Positions 1 through 5,426 of a stretch of 5,555 nt of DNA are shown piece by piece. The translations under genes and the position numbers were made by a program. The stretch lies in NCBI GenBank assembly GCA_029004695.1, contig JAQVZB010000057.1:1-5555 (forward strand). The letters are read 5' to 3'. Source of the stretch: Bacilli bacterium. GTDB taxonomy: Bacteria > Bacillota_I > Bacilli_A > RF39 > UBA660. Below the pieces are notes generated by a model, which worked only from the letters and a program-made list of their open reading frames with translations, was not told where the DNA came from and made no database searches. Numbering within the stretch: the first letter of the stretch is position 1; each line of letters starts with the position of its first letter.

Positions 1-84
1 CCAAGAATTATATATTCTCTAGTAGGACTAACAAGTCTTGTCAATATAGGAATATTATTAATGGATTTAGACCGAGCAGATTAA
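1..84 (+). CDS. C-terminal end of a DUF378/YuzA-like small membrane protein (partial)
   Basis: The + strand is open in frame 1 from the window edge and encodes 27 residues ending at TAA (82-84). The visible part begins PRIIYSLVGLTSLVNIGILL and ends in the polar tail MDLDRAD. From memory, this resembles the last transmembrane helix of DUF378 proteins such as Bacillus YuzA, which carry an S-R-I-I-Y-x-L-V-G-hydrophobic stretch near the C terminus. Such proteins are small two-helix membrane proteins of unknown function. The start and first helix lie outside the window, so the family call rests on about 20 residues. A hairpin terminator begins one base after the stop codon, which supports a real gene end here. 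Confidence 0.65.
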   Translation, partial: PRIIYSLVGLTSLVNIGILLMDLDRAD

Positions 85-114
85 AAGAAGCATACCTTGC
101 TTCTTATTTTTTTT
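85..114 (+). terminator. Rho-independent terminator, probably bidirectional
   Basis: The stem AAGAAGCA (85-92) pairs with TGCTTCTT (98-105) around a 5-base loop and is followed by A and then eight T (107-114), a strong terminator for the + strand gene ending at 84. Read on the minus strand, the same stem is followed by TTTTAATC, a weaker U tract. It may therefore also end the minus-strand operon, whose last stop codon (106-104) overlaps the stem. The two converging transcription units share this one hairpin. Confidence 0.85.
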
Positions 115-700
115 CGGCAATATAATAGATGTTGTCTTTTTTAATTACGGTTATTTCACTCGTACTATCATAGTCTAAAGCTTCTACATAATTTATCGAG
201 ACATTAATTTTATAACCAATAAATTTTTCATTGTTTATTTCATATTCAATAGGTTCTTGTTTTTCAATTATTACTTGAGAAACTTCAGGTAATTTTTGAG
301 TTCGATTTCCTTTTTCATTACTTTCAACAAACTTATATAAAGTATTAGTAACATTTAATTTATAATTATCTATCGCATCAGGATATATATACTGAGTTTC
401 AATATCATATTTATTAATTTTATTAGTAATTGTATATAAATCAATTATAAATAATTTAGCAATACTTGAAGCATAACTCTCTTCATCGATATTATTACTT
501 TCTAAATTATCTTTTAATATTTTAAATTCATTCTTCATTAACGGAGTAGCATTGGATTTTAAGGTATAAGGATAATTCTTAATAGCCGAAATATTTTTAA
601 TAACAGGCTTACTTGATTTATTAAGATAAAAATAAGTAATTCCACCAGCTGAATATAATAATACTAAGAGTAATAAAGCAATCATTAATTTCTTTTTCAT
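104..700 (-). CDS. Membrane-anchored extracytoplasmic protein of unknown function
   Basis: This 198-residue protein belongs to no family I can name. The N terminus MKKK is followed by one hydrophobic helix (about residues 5-26) with no lipobox Cys, so it is either an uncleaved membrane anchor or a signal peptide. Residues 30-198 are hydrophilic and probably outside the membrane. They look helical at 55-130 and then strand-rich at 140-198, alternating Tyr/Ile/Val and ending in IYYIAEKK. An NTF2-like alpha+beta fold is possible, but this is inference only. The start ATG (700-698) overlaps the TGA stop of the upstream LtaS-family gene as ATGA. A strong AAAAGGAG site sits 8 bases before it, inside the upstream gene. 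Co-translation with the LtaS-family enzyme suggests a role at the cell surface, perhaps as an accessory to that enzyme, but nothing in the sequence proves this. Confidence 0.85.
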   Translation of the reverse strand: MKKKLMIALLLLVLLYSAGGITYFYLNKSSKPVIKNISAIKNYPYTLKSNATPLMKNEFKILKDNLESNNIDEESYASSIAKLFIIDLYTITNKINKYDIETQYIYPDAIDNYKLNVTNTLYKFVESNEKGNRTQKLPEVSQVIIEKQEPIEYEINNEKFIGYKINVSINYVEALDYDSTSEITVIKKDNIYYIAEKK

Positions 701-716
701 TTTATATTCTCCTTTT
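697..716 (-). promoter_or_regulatory. Internal ribosome binding site and ATGA start-stop overlap
   Basis: On the minus strand, AAAAAGGAG (717-709) precedes the ATG at 700 by 8 bases, and that ATG overlaps the TGA stop (699-697) of the upstream gene. The site lies within the last codons of the LtaS-family gene. This arrangement normally gives translational coupling and a fixed ratio of the two products. It also supports this ATG as the true start of the downstream gene. Confidence 0.8.
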
Positions 717-2688
717 TATTAGGATTTAACAAATCATGAACTATTATACCATCTGATACTTCAATAATCGTATCAGTATATTCTTTACATTTACTAATAT
801 AATCATCACTTAAAGGTTCATCTAGACTTATTGCTTTATATTCTGATTTAGAATTATTATAATAAACTTTATTAGTTAAGAAATTCCCATTTGGAAAAGC
901 TATTATATTATCATCTTTTATTTCAAATATATCATGACCAATAGCATACTTATTATAAATTCCTAACATATTTCCTATGGTCGGTAAAACATCGATAATT
1001 CCCATATAATAATCAACTTGTTTAACAATCGGGTTATTTTTAGTCCATATTACTAAAGGAGTTTTTCGATTTAATTCATTAGTATAATAATCATAATTAT
1101 AATATTCTTCATCTAAAGATGTATAAAGCTCTCCTGTTTCAGGATTATAATTATAATAATTATTATACTCTTTTAATGAAAATTTCGGATCATGATCACC
1201 ATAGAAAACAAAAACCGTATCATTAAAATAAGGACTATTTTTAATATAATTAATAAACTCTCCTAAAGCTTCATCAGCATAATGACTATTACGGAAATAA
1301 TCCCCTAGCTTGGTTCCTTCTAAGTAATTAGTTTCAATTGAAGTATCTTCTTCAAGTTCTTCTTCAATTTTATGATAAGATAAATCAATTTGAGGAAATA
1401 ATTCATTATTAGTAAATGGAGTATGATTACTTAAAGTAATAATAGTACCCATATATTTTTCATTTTTAGTTTCAATTTCTTCTACAATAGTTAAAGCTTG
1501 TCTAAAAAATGATTTATCAGAAAGACCTAACCCAATTACTTCATCAATATCAAAAGAAGTTTGCGAATAAAAGTCTATATAACCTAAACTAGGATGCATC
1601 TTATCTCGATTCCACATAGTAGCTTTATTAGCATGCATACTAAAAGTATAATAACCTTGTTCTTTTAATAAACTAGGAATCGTAATATATTCCCTGTTAA
1701 AATAATTAACAAAAGCAATTCCGCTTAATGCTGGCATTAAAGAAGTGTTTAAAGTAAATTCCGTATCACTACTAGTTCCAACTCCTGATTGAGGATAAAA
1801 GTTACTGAAGAACATTCCTTCCTGGGTTAATTTATTTATATTAGGAGTTATTTCATTATCATTAATTTTTAAATTTACTAAGAAAGAACTTATACTTTCC
1901 ATATGAATGAAGACAATGTTTTTATCTTTATAAATATCAGTATATTTATTATCACTTTTTACATTTGGATTTAAAGCCATATAATCATTAAATTGTTTTA
2001 AAGCAACATCATATCCAAACATCGATACAATAGTTGGTTTTAAAGTATTAAATAAATCATTTAATTGATAAGTTAAAATTCCGAATTTATCAACGATATA
2101 TTCTCGATTCCATTGTTTAGATAAACGACTAAAAGCAGTCCCTGACATTGTATAAGCAATTATCACCATTGATATTAATCCCGCTGTAATTAAATACCTG
2201 AATATTTTTTTACCTTTTTCAAATTTAGCCACAAAATTAAAATAATCTTTACTGGCTAAATTCTTATGAATTATAATAAAAAGCGCTGGAAATATAAGAT
2301 ATATAAACTGCATTAAAGCGAACTTATCATATACAGCATCTCCTACTTCCCCTACTTGTTTTAAAGTAGCTAATAAACTAAAAGAAGCAAAAGAATTATA
2401 AAAAGAATAATACATAGTGTTTATGATACCAATAATAGTAAAGATTAACATTAAGATAAAATAATATGTAAATTGTTTTTGAGGTTTATAAAAGAATCCA
2501 AAAGATCCTAATACGATTATTAAAGCAAAATCCAAAAAGAAAGATTGCCATGCAAAAATTTGGTCTATCGTATAATACTTCATTAAAGAACATATTAACA
2601 ATGATAATATAACATAAGAACAAAATTGCTTATTATATTTGAAAAAATTTATTATTCTTTTTTTTATATTTGTAATTTTCTTCTTCAT
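697..2688 (-). CDS. LTA synthase (LtaS) family membrane phosphoglycerol transferase / sulfatase-fold protein
   Basis: This 663-residue protein has the LtaS layout: five N-terminal membrane helices (about 21-36, 47-66, 73-94, 125-141, 163-181), a linker with the family-like segment RLSKQWNREY (188-197), then an extracellular alkaline-phosphatase/sulfatase domain (about 255-590). LtaS enzymes polymerise glycerol phosphate from phosphatidylglycerol onto a glycolipid at the outer membrane face, using Mn2+. Visible active-site residues are E264 (HMES), the GVGTSSDTEF motif (302-311), H352 and N360-R361 (MHANKATMWNR), H422 (SNH) and D498-H499 (YGDHD). These match S. aureus E255, T300, H347/R356, H416 and D475-H476. 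Aligned on the motif, the nucleophile position is Ser306 rather than Thr, with a Thr one residue earlier. A Tyr/Asn-rich segment (508-537) follows the DH motif. Start: ATG with AAAGGGA 6 bases upstream. It is first in an operon with the gene ending at 104. The family has several paralogues, so polyglycerol-phosphate synthesis is likely but the exact substrate is uncertain. Confidence 0.92.
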   Translation of the reverse strand: MKKKITNIKKRIINFFKYNKQFCSYVILSLLICSLMKYYTIDQIFAWQSFFLDFALIIVLGSFGFFYKPQKQFTYYFILMLIFTIIGIINTMYYSFYNSFASFSLLATLKQVGEVGDAVYDKFALMQFIYLIFPALFIIIHKNLASKDYFNFVAKFEKGKKIFRYLITAGLISMVIIAYTMSGTAFSRLSKQWNREYIVDKFGILTYQLNDLFNTLKPTIVSMFGYDVALKQFNDYMALNPNVKSDNKYTDIYKDKNIVFIHMESISSFLVNLKINDNEITPNINKLTQEGMFFSNFYPQSGVGTSSDTEFTLNTSLMPALSGIAFVNYFNREYITIPSLLKEQGYYTFSMHANKATMWNRDKMHPSLGYIDFYSQTSFDIDEVIGLGLSDKSFFRQALTIVEEIETKNEKYMGTIITLSNHTPFTNNELFPQIDLSYHKIEEELEEDTSIETNYLEGTKLGDYFRNSHYADEALGEFINYIKNSPYFNDTVFVFYGDHDPKFSLKEYNNYYNYNPETGELYTSLDEEYYNYDYYTNELNRKTPLVIWTKNNPIVKQVDYYMGIIDVLPTIGNMLGIYNKYAIGHDIFEIKDDNIIAFPNGNFLTNKVYYNNSKSEYKAISLDEPLSDDYISKCKEYTDTIIEVSDGIIVHDLLNPNKKENIK

Positions 2689-2711
2689 TATTGTCCCTTT
2701 TTTCTAAAATA

Positions 2712-2740
2712 ATTGTAACATATATAAATAATAAAATCAT
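2712..2740 (-). promoter_or_regulatory. Probable promoter of the LtaS-family operon
   Basis: Read on the minus strand, there is a -10 TACAAT (2717-2712) preceded by an extended -10 TGT, and a poor -35 ATGATT (2740-2735) 17 bases upstream. An extended -10 can make up for a weak -35. Transcription would start near 2705, giving a leader of about 17 bases with the AAAGGGA site (2700-2694). This promoter lies back to back with the tRNA promoter, with only 7 bases between the two -35 boxes. Confidence 0.5.
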
Positions 2741-2747
2741 TTTTTTC

Positions 2748-2776
2748 TTGTTAAAATTACATATATTTGATAGAAT
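2748..2776 (+). promoter_or_regulatory. Promoter of the tRNA-Gly gene
   Basis: The -35 TTGTTA (2748-2753) and -10 TAGAAT (2771-2776) are separated by exactly 17 bases. The predicted start is near 2783, only a few bases before the mature tRNA 5' end at 2787, so the 5' leader removed by RNase P would be very short. A T-rich stretch lies directly upstream (2740-2747). Confidence 0.75.
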
Positions 2777-2786
2777 ATTATTAGTT

Positions 2787-2861
2787 GCAGGTGTAGTATA
2801 ATGGTTATTACTCCTCGTTGCCAACGAGATAATGCCAGTTCGATTCTGGTCACTTGCTCCA
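2787..2861 (+). tRNA. tRNA-Gly (anticodon GCC), CCA encoded
   Basis: A 75-base cloverleaf folds by hand. The acceptor stem is GCAGGTG/CACTTGC with one G-U pair. The D arm is GTAT/TTAC around AATGGTTA. The anticodon arm is CCTCG/CGAGA around TTGCCAA, with anticodon GCC. The variable loop has 4 bases, and the T arm is GCCAG/CTGGT around TTCGATT. The discriminator base is T, usual for bacterial tRNA-Gly, and the 3' CCA is encoded (2859-2861). The anticodon GCC reads GGC and GGU codons. Position 27-43 is a C-A mismatch and 13-22 is T-T; the other stem pairs are intact. The gene is a single-tRNA unit with its own promoter and terminator. Confidence 0.95.
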
Positions 2862-2864
2862 AAT

Positions 2865-2890
2865 AAAAAAAAAGTTCGAATTATACGAAC
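2865..2890 (-). terminator. Terminator of the MBL-fold hydrolase gene (minus strand)
   Basis: GTTCG (2874-2878) and CGAAC (2886-2890) form a 5-bp stem with a 7-base loop. On the minus strand the stem is followed directly by nine T (2873-2865) and then ATTT. On the + strand no U tract follows, so this hairpin is oriented to stop leftward transcription from the gene ending at 2949, before it runs into the tRNA. Confidence 0.7.
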
Positions 2891-2901
2891 ATAAAATAAA
2901 T

Positions 2902-2929
2902 ATCAATTCATTTCTGAATTGATTTTTTT
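2902..2929 (+). terminator. Terminator of the tRNA-Gly transcript
   Basis: A 9-bp perfect stem ATCAATTCA (2902-2910) / TGAATTGAT (2915-2923) with loop TTTC is followed by a run of T to 2929. It lies 40 bases after the tRNA 3' end. On the minus strand the same hairpin is followed by ATTTATTTTA, so it may also weakly slow transcription coming from the other side. Confidence 0.8.
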
Positions 2930-2938
2930 ATTAAAAAC

Positions 2939-2954
2939 CAATAATATATTATTG
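2939..2954. repeat. Perfect 16-bp palindrome over the hydrolase stop codon
   Basis: CAATAATATATTATTG is identical to its reverse complement and spans the stop codon (2951-2949) and last Asn-Gln codons of the MBL-fold gene. It consists almost only of A and T, so it may be chance in this composition. It could form a cruciform or bind a dimeric protein, but nothing else supports a function. Confidence 0.4.
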
Positions 2955-3617
2955 ATTTTCAATTTTCATTATTGAAACCATTAATTTTTCATACTTAATA
3001 GGATTTTCATGACCAATAAATATTAATTTCGGTTTTAGTTTTATTATTTTTTTAACTGACGCTAATGAATCAGCTTTATTCTGCATTTGATATGGTAATT
3101 CAACATAAAGTTTTCGATTTACTAAAGCATCCCCAACAAACATATAATCTTTATACAAAATACCTATTGAACCTTTAGTATGGCCTTTTAAACTTACTAT
3201 TTTTAAATTTAAACCATATAAATTTAATATTTCATTGTCTTCTAAAAGAATATCAGGAATAAAACCATCGCATTTCAATCTTTTCATAAAATAATTTGCA
3301 AATACAGCACTAAAATTATAATATCTATTAACAGGAATAGAATTTATGATTGAATTATCTAAGTTCTCTAAATCATCCTTTGAAATCGCTACTTGACAAC
3401 CATATCTTTCTTTAAAGTATTTAGCATTCCAAATATGATCTAAATGAGCATGAGTTAATATTATCAATTTAACATTATTTTTATCTAATAATCTTTTTAA
3501 CTTATTTCTTGAAGAAGAAAATCCTGTATCAATTAAAATATCCCCATCTATGCCCTTAATAAGGTATGCTTTAAAATAATCTAAATTATCATATATTATA
3601 TTATCTATTTTTTTCAT
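2949..3617 (-). CDS. MBL-fold metallo-hydrolase (glyoxalase II-like)
   Basis: This 222-residue cytoplasmic protein has no signal peptide. It contains the full metallo-beta-lactamase metal-binding set: THAHLDH (H56, H58, D60, H61), GHTKGS (H146), VGDAL (D163) and IGHENP (H203). These would bind two metal ions, usually zinc, and hydrolyse a thioester, ester or phosphodiester. The early strand DILIDTGF (26-33) is also typical of the fold. The length and the G-H-T-x-G-S motif fit the glyoxalase II-like group. Other members include lactonases and RNA hydrolases, so the substrate cannot be assigned. It has no beta-CASP domain and so is not an Artemis- or RNase J-type nuclease. Start: ATG at 3617 with GAGGT 5 bases upstream. 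It is transcribed alone from its own promoter and diverges from ku. Confidence 0.9.
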   Translation of the reverse strand: MKKIDNIIYDNLDYFKAYLIKGIDGDILIDTGFSSSRNKLKRLLDKNNVKLIILTHAHLDHIWNAKYFKERYGCQVAISKDDLENLDNSIINSIPVNRYYNFSAVFANYFMKRLKCDGFIPDILLEDNEILNLYGLNLKIVSLKGHTKGSIGILYKDYMFVGDALVNRKLYVELPYQMQNKADSLASVKKIIKLKPKLIFIGHENPIKYEKLMVSIMKIENQ

Positions 3618-3666
3618 TTACTACCTCAAATATACAAATAAAAATTCATTGATGTCTTCTTTAATT

Positions 3667-3695
3667 AGTATAAAAAAATATATATACTTTGTAAA
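3667..3695 (-). promoter_or_regulatory. Promoter of the MBL-fold hydrolase gene
   Basis: On the minus strand, the -35 TTTACA (3695-3690) and -10 TATACT (3672-3667) are 17 bases apart, and each is one base off consensus. The predicted start near 3660 gives a leader of about 43 bases containing the GAGGT ribosome site. It is among the best sigma-A type promoters in the window. Confidence 0.75.
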
Positions 3696-3733
3696 CTAAA
3701 TTATTTATTTGTAATCTATTATTCTTTTTATTA

Positions 3734-3769
3734 TTTACTGATATTATTTTATCATATAAGAGCATACTA
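3734..3769 (+). promoter_or_regulatory. Possible promoter of the ku-ligase operon (weak)
   Basis: No clean sigma-A promoter is seen. The best housekeeping-type pair is TTTACT (3734-3739) and TATAAG (3755-3760), with a short 15-base spacer. It would start near 3767 and leave a leader of about 19 bases. Alternatively, CATACTA (3763-3769) matches the classical sigma-G -10 element, but its -35 partner is poor (TGATAT, 18 bases upstream) and the start near 3776 would fall inside the GGTGA ribosome site. Either assignment is tentative. Confidence 0.25.
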
Positions 3770-3785
3770 ATACTGGTGAAGATAT

Positions 3786-4538
3786 ATGGCAAGTATAAAA
3801 AAAGCAATTAGTTTTGGATTAGTAAATATTCCTGTCGAATTAAATAGCGTAATCGTAAATAATGATACCTCATTTAATCAGTTACATAAAAAATGTGGTA
3901 GTAGAATAAAATATCAAAAAATTTGTCCCGATTGTAATATTGAAGTTAAAAATCAAGATATAATTAAAGCTTATGAATATACCAGCGATAAATATATTAC
4001 TTTTAGTGATGAAGATTTTGATAAATTAAAATTATCAAATAAAGAACCTATTGAAATAGTATCTTTTATCAATCTAGATGATATAGATCCAATTTTTTTA
4101 GAAAAAAGTTATTATTTAACAACTAAAACTAATAAAGCCTTTGAATTATTTAAAGAAGCTTTAAAAAAAGAAAACAAAGTAGCCTTAGCTAAAACAGTAA
4201 TCGGTACTAAATTTTATTATGTCATATTAAGATTGGAAAATAATAATTTTATCTTAAATACCCTATATTTTGAAGAAGAAATCAATATTGAAGAAGAAGA
4301 TAAAACCAATATTAAATTCAAAAAAGAAGAGATTGATATGGCAATTAAATTAATTCAAGCCATGAGTGGTAAATTTGAACCAGAAAAATATAAAGACGAA
4401 TATCAAAATAAAATTAAAAAAGCCATCGAACAAAAAATTAATGGTAAAGCAATTACTAAAACTAAAGAAAAACCGAAAGAAAATATTACTGATTTAATGC
4501 AAGCCTTAAAGAAAAGTTTAAAAGAGGTTAAAAAATGA
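3786..4538 (+). CDS. ku: Ku DNA-end-binding protein (non-homologous end joining)
   Basis: This 250-residue protein matches bacterial Ku across its length. It has the N-terminal SFGLVNIPVELN (9-20), the IIKAYEY segment (59-65), the ITFSDEDFDKL region (71-81), DDIDPIFLEKSYYL (98-111), and a C-terminal FEPEKYKDEY (197-206) followed by a Lys-rich tail with TDLMQALKKSL (235-245). Ku forms a homodimeric ring that threads onto double-strand DNA ends and recruits the LigD ligase. H34, C37, C47 and C50 are spaced like a small zinc-binding site; a CxxC is also found in Firmicutes Ku such as Bacillus YkoV. The length is close to that of typical bacterial Ku (about 250-300), with a short basic C-terminal tail. 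Start: ATG preceded by GGTGA at 6 bases. The stop TGA overlaps the ligase start as ATGA, so the two partners are made together. Confidence 0.95.
   Translation: MASIKKAISFGLVNIPVELNSVIVNNDTSFNQLHKKCGSRIKYQKICPDCNIEVKNQDIIKAYEYTSDKYITFSDEDFDKLKLSNKEPIEIVSFINLDDIDPIFLEKSYYLTTKTNKAFELFKEALKKENKVALAKTVIGTKFYYVILRLENNNFILNTLYFEEEINIEEEDKTNIKFKKEEIDMAIKLIQAMSGKFEPEKYKDEYQNKIKKAIEQKINGKAITKTKEKPKENITDLMQALKKSLKEVKK
4524..4538 (+). promoter_or_regulatory. Internal ribosome binding site and ATGA overlap for the ligase
   Basis: GAGG (4524-4527) lies 7 bases before the ATG at 4535, inside the last codons of ku. The ATG overlaps the ku TGA stop (4536-4538). This supports the chosen ligase start and implies translational coupling of Ku with its ligase. 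Confidence 0.8.
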
Positions 4539-5422
4539 ATTTATTTACCAATCAAAATTTTGTTCCGATGTTACTAGATGAAATTAAAAAACCTTTTAAT
4601 GATCCTGATTATATTTTCGAATTAAAATTTGATGGGATAAGAACTTTAATATTTGTAGAGCCGAAAAAAATTACAATTAGAAATAAGAGAGGCGATATTC
4701 TTAATAATCGATATCCAGAATTATTAAATATTACTAAAAACGTTAACAATAAAGTTATCTTTGATGGTGAAATCGTAATTATGATTAATGGTAAACCAAA
4801 CTTTGATAAATTAAAAGAAAGAGTCTTATTAAAAAATAAATTAAAAATAAAATATTTTGCTAAAAATTTTCCAGTTGTTTTTATAGCTTATGATATTTTA
4901 TATGAAGATCAAGATTTAACTGACTTATCACTAATAAAGCGTAAAAAAATCTTAAATAAATATCATAATACGGAAAATTTTATTAAATCAGAATGCTTTG
5001 ATGAAAAAGGCAAAGATTTATATAAATTAGTTATTAAAGAAAACTTAGAAGGAATCGTTGCTAAGAAAAAGGATAGTAAATATTATATTAATAAAAGAAC
5101 TAAAGAATGGATTAAAATTAAAAACTTGAAAGATGAAGATTATTATATCTGTGGTTATAAAGAAGAAAATGATAAAGCTATGGCTAGTTTATTATTAGGT
5201 AAAATAGATAAAAAAAATTTAGTATACGCGGGAACAGTTAATATCGGTAGAAAAAATAGTGAATTTCTATTCATTAAAAAAATACCCCAAAATAAAAATC
5301 CTTCTTTTACTAAAGAAGGATATATTAATCTTATTCCTAATATAAAGTGTACAATATTATTTATGGAAAAAACCAAAAAAGGTTTTATGAGACAGCCTAT
5401 ATATAAAGGTTTAAGCATTTAA
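4535..5422 (+). CDS. ligD: ATP-dependent DNA ligase, LigD-type, stand-alone ligase domain
   Basis: This 295-residue protein carries all nucleotidyltransferase ligase motifs in order. Motif I is ELKFDGIR with adenylated Lys K31, Arg36 and the motif Ia-like NKRG (50-53). Motif III is FDGE (76-79), IIIa is FIAYDILY (116-123), IV is LEGIVAKK (171-178) and V is EWIKIK (191-196). An OB-fold region (about 205-291) follows, ending in RQPIYKGL (286-293), which resembles the end of other LigD ligase domains. The enzyme seals nicks at DNA ends held by Ku, using ATP. It corresponds to the ligase domain only: the polymerase/primase domain of Bacillus LigD and the phosphoesterase domain of mycobacterial LigD are absent, and neither is encoded beside it. 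The catalytic parts look complete, so this seems to be a natural short form and not a truncation. It ends an apparent two-gene operon; the next stop codon, on the opposite strand, is 4 bases away. Confidence 0.93.
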   Translation: MNLFTNQNFVPMLLDEIKKPFNDPDYIFELKFDGIRTLIFVEPKKITIRNKRGDILNNRYPELLNITKNVNNKVIFDGEIVIMINGKPNFDKLKERVLLKNKLKIKYFAKNFPVVFIAYDILYEDQDLTDLSLIKRKKILNKYHNTENFIKSECFDEKGKDLYKLVIKENLEGIVAKKKDSKYYINKRTKEWIKIKNLKDEDYYICGYKEENDKAMASLLLGKIDKKNLVYAGTVNIGRKNSEFLFIKKIPQNKNPSFTKEGYINLIPNIKCTILFMEKTKKGFMRQPIYKGLSI

Positions 5423-5426
5423 AAAA

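Larger units (their letters stand above)
3618..3785. other. Divergent intergenic region between the MBL hydrolase and ku
   Basis: These 168 bases hold the outward-facing control regions of two operons. On the left are the GAGGT ribosome site (3627-3623) and a good promoter for the hydrolase. On the right is the GGTGA ribosome site of ku (3775-3779), 6 bases before its ATG. TTTGTAA occurs twice on the + strand (3688-3694 and 3708-3714), exactly 20 bases apart; the first copy overlaps the hydrolase -35 box. AGTATA (3667-3672) and TATACT (3682-3687) form an inverted repeat. No LexA-type GAAC-N4-GTTC box is seen. No reading frame or RNA gene is visible. Confidence 0.7.

Noticed and set aside
2633..2824. 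63-residue minus-strand reading frame across the start of the LtaS-family gene and the tRNA
   Set aside because: It covers the tRNA and two promoters antisense, has a low-complexity Asn/Lys composition, and overlaps the well-supported LtaS-family start in another frame.
2949..3617. MBL-fold protein as an Artemis/SNM1-like nuclease working with Ku and ligase
   Set aside because: At 222 residues it has no beta-CASP domain, and its motifs fit the glyoxalase II-like group; it is divergent from ku, not in its operon. Shared control remains possible but is unsupported.
697..4538. Recoding of TGA as Trp, as in Mycoplasma
   Set aside because: TGA ends both the LtaS-family and ku frames at sensible places with ATGA overlaps, and Trp is encoded by TGG.
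5155..5418. 87-residue minus-strand reading frame antisense to the ligase C terminus
   Set aside because: It is the antisense shadow of a ligase with complete motifs; its hydrophobic look comes from reversing Lys/Asn codons.
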